A stretch of DNA of 64,000 bases, taken from positions 24,005,036-24,069,035 of the forward strand of contig NC_092271.1 of the NCBI RefSeq assembly GCF_036320965.1, in the 5' to 3' direction. The stretch is from Panulirus ornatus. Taxonomy: Eukaryota; Arthropoda; Malacostraca; Decapoda; Palinuridae. The notes under the pieces are model-generated. The model worked only from the letters and a program-made list of their open reading frames with translations. It had not been told where the DNA came from and searched no databases. This document shows positions 1 to 11,165 of the stretch, one piece after another; within the stretch, counting starts at the first letter, position 1; each line of letters starts with the position of its first letter. A program made the translations under genes and the position numbers.

Positions 1-94
1 CACAGGCGTGTGGTCCCCCGTGACACCTCCCTTGTGTGGCACTTGGTACTACCCCTCCTCCCTCCCCGGGGGCATACGTCAGGTAAAGGATGAT

Positions 95-95
95 T

Positions 96-187
<92 letters not shown>
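95..187. repeat. Compound (AC)n(AT)n microsatellite
   Basis: An AC run passes directly into a long AT run. The open frames here encode only TH and YI dipeptides and are not genes. The flanks (1-94 and 188-318) show no recognisable feature. Confidence 0.97.
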
Positions 188-189
<2 letters not shown>

Positions 190-318
190 AAATTGTGGGT
201 GAAAACTCAAGTTCTGCATGTATATGTCAGGTAACGAATGGGGCAGAATTTCCCTTGGCTACGTCAATTAATTTCTGAGTTACGACGGTTCTGAAAATCT
301 CTTAACGAGAAAGCAACT

Positions 319-440
319 CCCCAGCTCCAGGCCTGAGGCTGGGGTGCGACCATATCATCCCCCAGCACCGGGTCTGAGGCTGGGGTGCGACCATATCATC
401 CCCCAGCACCGGGTCTGAGGCTGGGGTGACTACATCATCA
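319..440. repeat. 41-bp minisatellite, 3 copies
   Basis: The block CTGAGGCTGGGGTGCGACC recurs with a period of 41 bp (anchor positions 332, 373 and 414). The last copy diverges after GGGGTG. The open frame on the minus strand is a by-product of the array. Confidence 0.9.
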
Positions 441-1127
441 TCAACAAAAGGAAGGTCTGTGTGTGGAGTCAATTTTGCACATCGATCGCTATGGTCGTGC
501 AATATTTGCATCAAGCTTCAATTTACTGTACGTATCAAACCTTGGAGTAGAACACATTGAGTCTTATTTAGGCAAAAACGGATTCTGACAAGTGTTATTC
601 TGGCACGTTATCTTTGCGAGTGTTATCCTGGTAGATGATGTAAGTTCTGTCAATAATATTTCTATATGTTCAGAACGTATTGACCACCGGTTCTATCATG
701 GGGAAATCTTGCTCCAGCTGTTATAACCAATCACACATAATGTACACATTGCTTTTGGTTACCTCCCTCATTTGGAATTCGACCTACGGATAAAACAATT
801 ATAATTAATCACGAGTATAACCTATGGAGAGAGAGATTCTTTTTCTATACAGATAAACTGCCCGCAGGATCAATTCAAACCAATCAAAATAAATCAGTCT
901 TAGAAATATAGTGTGTGGCGTTTCTGACTCCCTCCACTCCCGGACCCAGGGACTGAAGTTGATGTTACGACTCTTAGGCTGGAAATATTACACAGTGGGC
1001 GTAGTAGTAACGACTGCTCCCCCTCTGCCCGGTGGTGACCCCGAACCACTTCATATGACACATTCTGGGGGTCATATGTGCAGTGTGTGTGTTGCATCCA
1101 CCATACACACACGAGGTAGACTGATTA
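441..1127. other. No feature seen
   Basis: This is mixed-composition DNA with no credible frame, splice pair or repeat that I could identify. Confidence 0.6.
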
Positions 1128-1187
1128 GAACTCCAAGTGTAATCATACTCCCTCCCCGTACAGTACAGATGGGTAATCACACACACA
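1128..1187 (-). mobile_element. Short GT-associated element (family C), fragment
   Basis: Read on the minus strand, this gives (GT)n followed by GATTACCCATCTGTACTGTACGGGGAGG. The same arrangement is seen at 4283 and 58955 on the plus strand. All three copies have a GT tract at the 5-prime side of the same core. No coding capacity is visible. The class of element is unknown to me, and repetition within one window is the evidence. Confidence 0.6.
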
Positions 1188-1224
1188 CACACAGATACAG
1201 ACACACACACACACACACACATAC
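1180..1224. repeat. (AC)n microsatellite, interrupted
   Basis: AC repeats are broken by AGATACAG units. This is the GT tract of the adjoining family C copy, read on the other strand. Confidence 0.9.
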
Positions 1225-1256
1225 AGATACACAAACTGTGAATATCATGTGATCAG

Positions 1257-2045
1257 TATGCTGTCTATTGTCCTTCAGTATGCTGTATATCAACCTTCAT
1301 TATGCTGTATATCAACCTTCATTATGCTGTACATTAACCTCAATCGTTGTATCTCAGTACCTGTATATATTTCCTTATACATTTCCTTGAGTCTATCTCT
1401 CGTTATCTTGATAAGCCGGTGTGTCAGTATTATTCAGTATATTATCTTCATTATCATTTGTTGTGGGGGTACTGCATACGAGGCGACGTTCAGAAAAACA
1501 TTAAAGTTGGCCCCCGTAGGGAGATGCCCGCCCGACTCGAACCCTGGCAACAAAGGAGGTTTGAGCGAGGGGTCCCCATGGGGAGGAGGCGAGGGACAAA
1601 CACCCCCTTCATGTAGTTATGACCCGCTGGGGTCCACCAGGGCTGGCTCTTTACCTCTACCGCACCCCTTGCTTACCCTAACTCCTTCCTTCCGTTCTCT
1701 CTGTGTGTCTCTCTCTCTCGTTTTCTTTCTTCTCTCGTTTAGTTTCACTGTTTTCTATACCCTACGTGGAGATTATTTCTGTACTCTCTGCTCTTAAAAT
1801 GGAATTTATTATTAGTTATTTTTGTCCGTAAAATTTCTTAACACATGTTTATCTTACACGTTTTGCGTTCATAGAAATATTATCATGTATTCCTACGTTC
1901 ACTCGCGTTCAAAGCTCTCTACTTGGGTCGGGTGGAACGCGTACATATGTATGTACTTTGTGATTCGTCACGCTTTGGTTTGTCATTGCCGAGCCTAATT
2001 ATAGTAAAATAATAAGCGTCGTCTTCTGCCAGATTCACAATATAA

Positions 2046-2046
<1 letters not shown>
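1257..2046. other. 26-bp triplicate and otherwise plain DNA
   Basis: At 1257-1335 a unit TATGCTGTATATCAACCTTC is repeated three times with a 26-bp period. Near 1530, GACTCGAACCCTGG reads on the minus strand as a tRNA B-box-like GGTTCGAGTC, but no A box or cloverleaf accompanies it. A pyrimidine-rich stretch follows at 1680-1760. No gene is supported. Confidence 0.5.

Positions 2047-2076
<30 letters not shown>
2047..2076. repeat. (AC)n microsatellite
   Basis: A pure AC run of about 15 units. Confidence 0.97.
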
Positions 2077-2077
<1 letters not shown>

Positions 2078-2344
2078 CCACACGTCATGATATCCTGCAT
2101 AACTTCAATTAATTGTAAGGAATCTATTAAACGTTTGTGTTCTGCGAGTTTTATTGATATTCACTGAACGGTCTTGTTCTGTGAGTTCTATTGACAGTTA
2201 TTGAACGTTGTTGTTGTTCTGAGAGTATAGTGAACGCTGGTGTATACAGTTTCCGCACTACTGCCTCGAACAGTCGGGTGGATCAGCAGCCAAAACCGCG
2301 TCAGAAAAAAAAAAAAAAAAAACGCACGAGGAAACGAAAATTAT

Positions 2345-2575
2345 AATGACTTTTTTTTCTCATTGTGGTAGATCACGGGGCGGCAGCCCCAGGAGGGCGC
2401 GTAATGATAGCCAATCACCTTCGCGGGTGTCACTCAGCCCCGCCCCCAAGCCAATTACCAGCCAATTAGCGAGCTACCTGCCGGCTCTCACACCCAGCCA
2501 CGAGGGGCAAATTTTCGCGGGCAAAAAAATAAATGTGACGTTGAGGGGGGTGGGGGGTGTAGTGTAGGCCTACCT
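2345..2575. promoter_or_regulatory. CCAAT / GC-box patch, possible promoter or enhancer
   Basis: Three CCAAT pentamers lie on the plus strand at 2411, 2451 and 2462. A CCCCGCCCCC GC box sits between the first two, and an E2F-like TTTTCGCGGGCAAAA follows at about 2513. The patch is rich in CpG compared with its surroundings. CCAAT plus GC box is a known combination for NF-Y and Sp-type factors at polymerase II promoters. No TATA box or clear transcript follows, so the assignment is inference. Confidence 0.4.
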
Positions 2576-3232
2576 CCAGCCGACCCGCTCCCTTCTCTCT
2601 TCCTGTTTAATTATGGTCATTACCTTCCCTCCCTGGCCTGCTGGCGGGGGGAGGCAGCTTACAACGTCACCCTGGATGCGTAGTCCAATATTGTTCCGTT
2701 CCATTCCAGTTGTTCAGAGTGACTCTTGTTTACACTACGCCCAGCTGGGTGCGTGGCCACACCTCCGCAGGGTACTGGAGTGTAGTGATGATGCGTGTGT
2801 GTGTGCTGTCTCATGAAGGCCATCTTCACTATTTGACCACCTGTGTTTTCTCTCAGGCTCCGACACCACGCGAGATATATTATTCCTGATGTTACGATCA
2901 CATAAGACACAATCCGCTGAATATCTAATGTCCCGCAGGATCGACAGACACAATAGACACAGGATCAAAGTATCGATAACATGTTAAAATGATGATGATT
3001 ATCATCATGACGAGTCATTACGAAGCCGAGTTCAACGTGGTGAAAAACGTCATTCGTTTCATGAAGGTATAACGATACGTAATTAATGATATCATGGAAA
3101 CAATTCTTGCTGATTTATAAATTGAAAATCACTGATAATAATGAACAACCATGATGGATAAATGGACAACAGTGAAGTTTTCCAACCAAAACTCGAGTCT
3201 CGCTCTAACTGTCTACATATCTATAAATGTAT
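2576..3232. other. No gene; small palindrome
   Basis: The only structure noted is ATGATGAT-T-ATCATCAT at 2992-3008, an imperfect-centre palindrome. Otherwise nothing is seen. Confidence 0.5.
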
Positions 3233-3252
3233 GTGTGTATGTATGTATGTAT

Positions 3253-3309
<57 letters not shown>
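3233..3309. repeat. (GTAT)n then (GT)n microsatellite
   Basis: A few GTAT units grade into a pure GT run. Confidence 0.96.
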
Positions 3310-3310
<1 letters not shown>

Positions 3311-3559
3311 CGACCCCACACAAGGTGTGAGAGTTTAGATGTGATGTGGACCGAGTGTGAAAGACAGGAGAGGCTCAGGTGGCGGGGAATATCTTATTAC
3401 CTGACGCATCCAGAACATCATCTCTTCAGCCGACGGGTCGAGATGAACACAGCCCAGGGCGATCATGTCCCCAGCTGTCCTCTACCATGGTTCGGAAAGA
3501 AAAAATATCCAAATCCAGCTCCCCTCCTCCATCACCCGGATGATTTAAGACTCACTACA

Positions 3560-3815
3560 CCAATTTCCCACAGCGGGTACACACAGTGATTTACCGCAGT
3601 GGATACACACAGTGATTTACCACAGTGGATACACGCACACTAATTAACCGCAATGAATAGTCACAGTAATCCCCAACAGTGGAAGATAATCTCATCAATG
3701 AACCACACTGGATACACACGATAATTTACCACAGAAGATACACTCAGTAATCCACCACAGTGAATACACTCAGTAATCCACCACAGTGGATACCCACACG
3801 AATTTACCCTAGTGT
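3560..3815. repeat. 26-bp degenerate minisatellite
   Basis: The block CAGTGGATACACACAGTGAT recurs at about 26-bp intervals (for example CAGTGAT at 3584 and 3610), with increasing divergence to the right. An 82-codon open frame ending inside the array (3344-3589) shows little codon bias, and I do not call it a gene. Confidence 0.75.
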
Positions 3816-4282
3816 ACACCGGTGGTGTGTATGGGAGTGGGTGGGCCTATGGGTATGCATCATAACCCCCCAAACACACACACACACGAGGGAACGGCTG
3901 ACTTAACTGGCCCACTATTCTCTGGGGGGGACGACACGACCCACTAGGGCGACACCCGACCACAAACACCAGGAGGGAAAAAATATATATATATCGTCCT
4001 TTTGTGTCGAGTTACATAAACAAACTGTAGGAGTGGAGGGGCGTGCGGTCAGGGCGGTGGTGGAGTGGGAGGAGAGGGTAGGGTGCGGTCAAAGGGGGAG
4101 GAAAGGTGCGGTTGTGAAGGGGGTGCGTTGGTCAGGGGGTAACTTCCCTGTGTTCCCTAAACACCTCATTTCACGAATGATCATTTTCAGTGATTCATTT
4201 ATTTATATATATTATATAGTTTCGCTTTTTTCAATATTTATTTTCAATGTTCATTATCATATGGGATGAATATATCTTTACA
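3816..4282. other. No gene seen
   Basis: G-rich and then AT-rich sequence with no credible exon. The purine-rich part at 4030-4140 is a low-complexity GGAGTGGGAGG-like stretch. Confidence 0.5.
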
Positions 4283-4400
4283 AGTGTGTGTGTGTGTGTG
4301 TGTCTCAGTAATCACCAGTTTGTGCAGTACGGGGCCATTAATGAGTGTTACTCACGAGTACATGTCCGGAGGGAGGGAGTGTGGTGACCCAGGCTACGGA
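4283..4400 (+). mobile_element. Short GT-associated element (family C)
   Basis: A (GT)n run at 4283-4303 leads into AATCACCAGTTTGTGCAGTACGGGG and then a diverged ACTCACGAGTACATG. The order GT tract, TAATYACC, RTACTGTACGGGGAGG is shared with the copies at 1128 (reverse) and 58955. It has no coding capacity. Confidence 0.6.
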
Positions 4401-4612
4401 AGACTGGCACTGCGGTTGACCCAGGACGACCTATGGGGCACATTAGGTCACTACACCGCAAACATTAAGTGACCACAACCTAACTGCTCCTCCCCCAGTG
4501 TCACGCCCGGGGCCTCTCCTGCACAGCCAACCTCAAACCTCGTTTTCGTTTTCGCCTATGTGTAGAAAAAGAGCAACACTGTGTTGCTAATTTCTTACTA
4601 AACTTATTGATG

Positions 4613-4613
<1 letters not shown>

Positions 4614-4681
<68 letters not shown>
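4614..4681. repeat. (AT)n microsatellite
   Basis: A pure AT run. Confidence 0.97.
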
Positions 4682-4684
<3 letters not shown>

Positions 4685-5438
4685 TTTACTGCCAGTATGA
4701 CTCACAGACGCCAATTCCATTAGCGTTGCTTCCCAGTGCCTTCAATACACCCAGGGTGTCATTAACTTTTAGTTAAATCTAAAAATAATATCTATAATTG
4801 AAAATTACTTTAAATACAAAAAAATGTTTCTCTGTAATAGAAGTAGATCCTACCGGATGAACGAAGTATTGTATGTATAGCGTTAACGTTAAAATCTAGA
4901 ACAGACTCTCTCTCTAAATTGCCAGCAGCCATCACAGTACACTAGATTACCTGAACGTCAGAGAAGGTTGGTCGTATCAGACAAACTCCCCTGTAGTGCA
5001 TTTCAACCCGGCTCATCTGACAACCGATTCCTTAAAAGAGAAATAATTCCTTTCACGTAGCTCATCTATATTCTGGCATAATGCCCCCCTTGCGTGTTGA
5101 CAGACATTAACTCCAACAACGCAGACATACCCAGGTTTTCGTAACACCTCGCTGTGCAAAACGAATATCATGTACGTAAAAAAAAATTGGTAGGTCGTGA
5201 GGTATTTACCTGGTGATGGCAACACTAGCTGGGTAGGGAGAGTGGGTGATGTAGCCGACGCCAAGGTCACCGTTTTTTAAAACAGCCCAACAAACATTTC
5301 GGTAAATTTTGTGGATATTGAGCTATTGTGGCTGACAATCTTGTGCACACAGAGGCATTGACGGAATGAACGACCCCGTTCGTATCTGTCTTCGCTTGGC
5401 AGTAGGGTGAGGTTGGGATGACGAGGTTGTCCTACCGG
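4682..5438. other. No feature seen
   Basis: AT-rich unique-looking DNA. The minus-strand frame at 5013-5270 has no codon bias or splice context and is not called. Confidence 0.5.
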
Positions 5439-5439
5439 T

Positions 5440-5467
<28 letters not shown>
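5439..5467. repeat. (AC)n microsatellite
   Basis: An AC run of about 14 units. Confidence 0.95.
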
Positions 5468-5473
<6 letters not shown>

Positions 5474-5948
5474 CTCTCCTTCGGTAACGGGGTAGGTGCA
5501 TTTGCGGTGCCTCCCTGGAATATGGGGCTGACTTCTTGGTTCCTCCCTACCTTTATGAATGGCCTCGTATATAAAAGTTTGCTTGACTGACTCTCCTGTT
5601 CGCATTAGTATTCCAATTCCTCATTAAACAATGAGAAGTAAAACTGAAGTTGATAATTTTCGTAACATGAACAGGAAGCAACTTTGTCTTACGTATAAAG
5701 TTTTACAGATTGTCACCGAATGTACAAGTGTAAGGTATTCTGCCAGGCTCCGCCTGCAAGAGGTTACACTGGCAGTCAAAAGTCATCTTCGTGATGCTGT
5801 CAGTAAAATTAGTCTCGTCCTAAAACTTCAAAGAAATCCAAGCTTCCCTGATAGTGGAAGTAGCGCAGCCTTAGGGTGCAGGAGCTCTTAAGAAATAGTC
5901 CTGGTTAATACCACGACTTCTTCACAGAAATGGTCCCGAGATACTTAC
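5468..5948. other. Unassigned; one 86-codon ATG frame
   Basis: An ATG frame at 5631-5891 has no simple repeat and starts MRSKTEVDNFRNMNRKQ. I do not recognise it and it has no third-position GC bias. TATATAAAAG at 5568-5577 resembles a TATA box 55-65 bp upstream of the ATG, which is suggestive but too weak to call a gene. Confidence 0.3.
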
Positions 5949-5968
5949 ATATATATATATATATAGCT

Positions 5969-6036
<68 letters not shown>

Positions 6037-6170
6037 CTATGAGTCCACGGGGAAAATGAAACACAATCAGTTCCCAAGTGCACTTTCTTGTAATAATCAC
6101 ATCAGGGGAGATACAAGAAAGAAATATGTCAGCTGATATGCAACGAAGAGACGTAGCTAGGACGCCATAT

Positions 6171-6265
<95 letters not shown>
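5949..6265. repeat. Two (AT)n tracts, the second with (GT)n
   Basis: AT runs at 5949-6034 (broken once by AGCTAG) and 6194-6265, the latter preceded by GT at 6171-6193. About 135 bp of plain DNA separates them. Confidence 0.96.
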
Positions 6266-6268
<3 letters not shown>

Positions 6269-7361
6269 GGGGCTGACACAAAGGTAAACAAAGTCACCAC
6301 GATTTCATTCTTGTGTGATTCTTGGACACACGAGATAATAATCTGTCCATCCTGACCACTTTAATCGGGTTCCAGGGAAGTGTTTGAGACGTGGCCAGCC
6401 AGTGTGTGCTGGTCGCGGCCGCAGCTCACCGGTAATTGGCAGTTTGTGCCTGATCATGACGGATAACAGACACGTAGTCGTGTGTCAGGCAGCGCGGCTG
6501 ACCTCCGCGATGCCGGTGGGAGGTGTAGCCCGACGCTGCATCATGACGCTCTGGGGGATTTCTATCGCATAAAAAAATATCATTTTCAACACAATGCTGA
6601 ATTCAACCGAGAAAATTATAATAATCAACCATTAATAAAGAAAATATATATATATATACAAAAATATCACCATTTTTTTTATGAGAGGAGATACTGATTT
6701 AGTAAAATTAACAAATTTGTCCGGACATGTACATCGCCGTCTCCTCCCTCGTTCATCTCCGGCAAAAATTCAAAAGTCTACCACAACACGTAGCCATAGT
6801 TTACGGTTTAAGATACGTCCTCACGTCCGCACATGATTACTGCTGCTCCGGGCTATCCTGGCAAGGCAGAGGAAAAACCGATGTATATATATTTATATAA
6901 AACGTTAAGAGTTTTGAGTGCTCGAGCCTTTCTGTCCAGGTAGTGATGACAGACAGAGAGACAGACAGATGACGGGGGAGGGGTTGAGGAGGACACACAC
7001 AATATACCCCCCGCCCTCGCGCCAGTCAGTAATTACCGGGCCAGATTTCCGCGGCGGCTTCAACAAACACAGCGCTGGGGTGGGGCGTGAGACAGGGTGG
7101 TCCCATTCCCTGGCCGCGGTCTGTGGGGTCTTCGGCCACGGTCCGTGGGTCCAGGGTGGGCGGGAGGTGTTCACCCACACCTGATCTGGACACTCCCCCT
7201 CCCCCTCTCCCCACCTGGACACTCAGCTGGTGGTGCTGACACCTGGGTCAGGCCTCAAGGTCACACCGATGGGTCATGCCGTCTTAATACGGACGGTGAT
7301 GCAATACCGGACGCCAAGTAAATAATATGTCAAATCTCTGGAGGTCGAATTTTATTCTTAA

Positions 7362-7362
<1 letters not shown>
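6266..7362. other. No gene seen
   Basis: There is a moderately GC-rich patch at 6370-6560 containing GCGGCCGC, and a further GC-rich stretch at 7020-7310. Neither shows a frame with codon bias, a splice pair or a promoter element that I can support. Confidence 0.45.

Positions 7363-7406
<44 letters not shown>
7363..7406. repeat. (GT)n microsatellite
   Basis: A pure GT run. Confidence 0.97.
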
Positions 7407-7408
<2 letters not shown>

Positions 7409-7469
7409 GAGGGGTGGGGGAGCGGTCAGGTGGCGGGTGAGTGTGTACCACACACTCTTGTGTCGGCAG

Positions 7470-7594
7470 TGGTGTGGGGCGTCACACCGTCTGTACCTGC
7501 CCACGGCACGCCAAGGGCCCCTCACCAGCAAGAGGTGGAGGGGGAGATGAACCTCTGCTTCCATTCTTCATCTATGGTACATGACCAGCTTTAG
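7470..7594 (+). CDS. Weak candidate terminal exon, product unknown
   Basis: The sequence CTCTTGTGTCGGCAG at 7455-7469 is an acceptable splice acceptor. From 7472 a frame runs 40 codons to TAG at 7592-7594 (start VWGVTPSVPAHGTPRAPHQQ). Third-position GC is modestly high in the first half. An alternative donor AAGAG/GTGGAG lies within it at about 7532. I do not recognise the peptide. A minus-strand frame (7572-7793) overlaps its end and is equally unrecognised. The stretch may be chance. Confidence 0.2.
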
Positions 7595-8084
7595 CCAATG
7601 CTACCAGGCGTTGACCTGAGATACGGCTGGTCATGCGATGTGTAATAATCCCATATAAATTCCTTTGTCTGACTACGACTGTACTCCCGTCTACTGCATC
7701 ATCTAATGCCTCCAGCCTTCTACTAAAGGCGTTTCTCTCCTTACGCACCATCTTCATTCCACGTCCTATCCCCAAGGTCGTTCCTCCCCTCACATCACTC
7801 CTGTAGGGGATGCACTACTGCTCCTGATGAGGGCGCACTGAAAGGAGGAGGAGCCAGGCTGATCCTCAGGTGTGTCGGATGTAAGGGGATGGCGAGTCCG
7901 GGCATCAGGAGGCGCCCCAAGACCTTCCAGACTCAACAGGTGTTCATGTTTTTATTCAATAACTTCCTAGAAGACGTCATTATGTAGTCTAGTTCTGACA
8001 GGAAACACAGACGAGTTGCCGATTCCTGATAAATGCTGGGATCCCCCAAGGTTCCTGTCTTACTCCACTATTCCACTTAAGCAG
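7595..8084. other. Unassigned; minus-strand open frame
   Basis: On the minus strand an open frame from 7800 to 7572 follows an acceptor-like CATCCCCTACAG. It contains RKERNAFSRRLEALDDAVDG. No codon bias or family was recognised. It could be part of a mobile element. Confidence 0.2.
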
Positions 8085-8165
8085 GAGGGTACGACTCCGG
8101 AGCAGGACGGGACGACCCTTGAACAAGACGGTGCGATCCGCGAAGCACAATGGCACGACAGGTCA
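8085..8165 (-). mobile_element. Foldback-type repeat, decayed arm
   Basis: Read on the minus strand, this holds decayed copies of the 21-22 bp unit whose core is GGTCGTACC. The best copy reads ACGACCCTTGAACAAGACGG on the plus strand. It belongs to the dispersed family described at 55626-55890. No palindromic head is clear here. Confidence 0.5.
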
Positions 8166-8689
8166 CCACCTCAGCCTGACTATACCAAGCATAACCATAC
8201 AATCGTCACCCCAATAAGTGGACTGGATTTGACCTCGAGTGACCAAGCGTGGTTTCGCCAACAGCCCCGGCAGTGGTTGCAGCTGGCTTAACTAGCACCT
8301 TGGTCCTGGATATGAGCCAATGTGGTGTGCAAGAGGTATCGTGATCAGCCACGTATTCAACAACTTGCCACAACATGACAGGTGCCATCTGTTGCATCAC
8401 CCGGCCCACTCACACCAAGTTGTGGCTCCAGATTTTAGATAATGATGGGAATAATAACTGTGAAGTTGTATGTACCTTTCTCAAACGTAGTCCGCACCAC
8501 AGTATTATAAATCTGGCATCACCCAAGGTGACACACTGGAGGAACCCGCTGCGATTTGTTTTTGCCAGTGGGAAGGAAGGACACGTGGGAGTGAGGTGAC
8601 AAAGGCTGCAGGTGCCACACAGGCCAGCATGGGAGTTGTACCAGGTCATAATGTCCGCTTTACTTAGTGGGTCACACACATGTAGATGG
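8166..8689. other. No feature seen
   Basis: Plain mixed DNA with several chance frames on both strands and no coding or regulatory support. Confidence 0.5.
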
Positions 8690-8998
8690 TGTGACCCACT
8701 AACCAATGTGCTGTTGGGTCGTCAGTACACTGTGACTCACTAACCAAAGTGCTGTTTGGGTCGTTAGTATAAGAGTGACCTACCAACCAAAGACCTGTTC
8801 GGGGTCGTTTGTAACAAGGGTGACCCACTAACCAAAGACCTGTTCGGGGTCGTTTGTAACAAGTGTGACCCACTAACCAAAGACCTGTTCGGGTCGTTTG
8901 TAACAAGTGTGACCTACAAGCCAAAGACCTGTTCGGGGTCGTTTGTAACAAGTGTGACCCACAAACCAAAGAGCTGCTCGGGTCGTTAGTCCAAGTGA
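8690..8998. repeat. 45-bp minisatellite, 7 copies
   Basis: GTGACCCACTAACCAA recurs at 8691, 8732, 8775, 8820, 8865, 8909 and 8954, so the period settles at 44-45 bp. Inner copies are near-identical (CAAAGACCTGTTCGGGGTCG), while the outer ones are diverged and shorter. Because 45 is a multiple of three, the minus strand stays open with a 15-residue peptide repeat, which is not evidence for a gene. Confidence 0.95.
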
Positions 8999-9246
8999 TT
9001 CCCTCCTGGATCCATCACAAATTTCAGGATGACCACCTACGAGTGAATCCCAGGTGTTGTAAGCTGTATTTTGTGTGACCTAATGTGTCAACGTAGTGTC
9101 CAGATGGGGCACTTTAAACGTATCACATTCATATGTAAATGAGTTATTAGCATTTTCTTAAGGGACCTGAGGGACCGATGGGCCGGTAGTGAGGTGGGCA
9201 AAGGGCGACGCCCGGGGACATCCCGAGGCGGCCTCCTCCTGCCAAG

Positions 9247-9321
9247 GATGGCCTTCCCTGCTGCCCCCACGACACCTGCACCGGCAGCGCCTCCCTCCGG
9301 AAACAGCAACATTATGCCTAA
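9247..9321 (+). CDS. Candidate Cys-rich terminal exon, product unknown
   Basis: The sequence CCTCCTCCTGCCAAG is a fair acceptor ending at 9246. The frame from 9247 reads DGLPCCPHDTCTGSASLR and continues a few residues to TAA at 9319-9321 (24 codons). Fifteen consecutive codons in the middle end in C or G, which is a strong third-position bias for such a short segment. A second frame (ATG at 9248) is also open but is a Pro/Ser-rich stretch that runs on into low complexity. The Cys pairs suggest a secreted peptide end, but I recognise no family. Confidence is low because of its length. Confidence 0.3.
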   Translation, partial: DGLPCCPHDTCTGSASLRKQQHYA

Positions 9322-10339
9322 CTACCTCACGGGGATGGAGGGTGGGATTGCGACATCACCTCCTTCCCCCCCAACACTTAACCTGAGGGATCTTTACCCT
9401 CCTCCTCCTCCCTCCCCCAGAGTGACGTCCAGCTCGGGAAATACCGAAGGCCTTGTCCACATCCCCGTGGGGCGTCCCCGTGTCACACACACACACACCA
9501 TCCAACCCCTTCATTCTCTCATGTCTACTTCTTCCTATTATCCTCTTCTTGTTTTCTCTTTCCTGTGTCTGTTTCTGTCTTTTATCATTAACATCGTTTC
9601 TTTATCATCTTTGTTCTTTATGTCCTTTTCATTTCACAGTATCTATTCACTTTTTTGCATTATTCTTATCACGTATTTTCTTTTATCCTGTTGTGTTATT
9701 CTTCCTTCTTGTCTTCATATGCTCCACATCATTACGTATCTGCTTTCCATACTACGTTCTTAACTTTCCCTCCCCCCGTCATCTGACCATAATCTACCCC
9801 CTCCGTTCCATCTCTCTTACCTTCCGACCATTCAGGTGGTCGCAAAGTCCACAAGGTCTGTTGCACTGTCGCACCGTTGTGGTGCTAGGGGATCCCAGCT
9901 TACTCCCCTCCCCAACAATGGGGGAAGGGTCGGCCTGCACACAGCACCATAAATGATTACCATCACAAACTCTCTCTCACATAATTACCAACACTGATCC
10001 ATTAACATGTGAGACGCTTAACCACCCAGTGTGGGCAGAGAACCACCTTCCACACCATTACGGCAATTTACCCTCCGTAAATCATGGCTTTAACAATAGT
10101 TCGTGGTTAGCCAATTCAGCGGCGCCCACAAAAAAGATGGAAAAACGGGGTACCAATATCTTTTTTTTTCTCCTAATTGACGTGGGCGGACGGGGGAAGG
10201 TTGCTATGGGAGGTATGGGAGATGGTGTGGAAGGGTGTACTATGGGAGATGATGGGTTGATGTGGGAGTGACAGAAGGTGTGTTAAGCGCAGGGATGTGA
10301 GACGAGACACCCATCTTGTAATAGCAGCAATAGCAGCGG
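9322..10339. other. Pyrimidine-rich, no gene seen
   Basis: CCTCCTCCTCCCTCCCCCAG at 9401-9420 is an acceptor-like tract without a convincing exon after it. A T/C-rich stretch follows at 9500-9830. The long frames here are translations of pyrimidine tracts. Confidence 0.5.
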
Positions 10340-10363
10340 CATTATTATTATTATTATTATTAT

Positions 10364-10396
<33 letters not shown>
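10340..10396. repeat. (ATT)n(AGT)n trinucleotide repeat
   Basis: ATT units pass directly into AGT units. Confidence 0.95.
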
Positions 10397-11079
10397 GAGA
10401 GGCGGGCAAGGGGGCACTTATTCAGAGCCACAGAGAGATATGTTAGCCCTGGACGACATGTCATACAGAGAGACATATGTGTGTTGTGGGGAGTGTCGTG
10501 CTGAGGTCGAGCCGGTACTGGTAGCCGTCGTCTCCCTCCTCCTCCTGCTCCTCCTCCACGGCCTTCGTCTGCGTCACTACCCTCTAATTATCACGTCAAC
10601 TCCCTCACCTTCAACCCGACTCTATACCAGTCACTTCATCCCTTGTGTATTTCTTTCTCTACAGTTCCCTTCATTCACCTTCTCTTCTCTCATCTTTCGC
10701 CTGTACTCCTCCCTTCCTTCACTGCCTTGCTCGGTCCCTCGGTGCTGGGGACTGGCCAGACAGCATGGCGCCCTTCCTCCCTACCTGTTCTACCCCGTCA
10801 ACAGACCTGGACCCACCAAGATGACCACTCGCTCGCACCGCCCAGGTCTTTGTCTAGGATCACAATATTTTTCCTTTTTTTTTTTTTCAACCCGTTTCCT
10901 GTTCTACTAAACTGTTGTATTCTGCTGGTGTTTGTGCGTGTGTGGGTTCTTGTGTGTTTAAGTTGTGTGTTTGTGTAGACGTCTTGGTTTTTTTTTCTTG
11001 CGGGTTATGTTTTTGTTTGCTCGTGAAGTTGTTTGTCTCCCATGTAAACACACAAACATGAACATAATCACCATGATTC
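10397..11079. other. No gene seen
   Basis: Pyrimidine-rich sequence with CTTTCTCTACAG at 10652-10663 (acceptor-like, with no biased frame after it) and two poly-T stretches near 10870 and 10990. Confidence 0.5.
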
Positions 11080-11160
11080 ACGCACGGGCCCCCCTGAGTT
11101 CGAATCCTGAGTGTGGCAGTGGGCTCACAGTCAAAACTAGCTGTTCATCCTCCCTAGCTT

Positions 11161-11165
<5 letters not shown>
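11080..11165 (+). mobile_element. tRNA-derived SINE fragment
   Basis: GTTCGAATCC at 11098-11107 matches the RNA polymerase III B box. It is followed by a tail (GGCTCACAGTCAAAACTAGC, then TGTTCATCCTCCC) that I recall from decapod SINE-like repeats, and then directly by (GT)n. No A box is visible upstream, so the copy is 5-prime truncated and not a functional tRNA gene. The family assignment is from memory and unverified. Confidence 0.45.

Noticed and set aside
1515..1580. tRNA gene on the minus strand (GGTTCGAGTC)
   Set aside because: Only a B-box-like word is present. The T stem does not pair and no A box or acceptor stem was found.
5568..5891. TATA box plus 86-codon ATG ORF
   Set aside because: The TATATAAAAG word is in AT-rich DNA, the initiator is not evident, and the ORF has no codon bias or recognisable domain.
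7572..7800. Minus-strand frame after acceptor-like CATCCCCTACAG
   Set aside because: No third-position bias and no family recognised. Kept only as a remark in the region note.
10340..10396. CRISPR-like or regularly spaced arrays
   Set aside because: All arrays in the window are head-to-tail tandem repeats without spacers, and the genome is eukaryotic.
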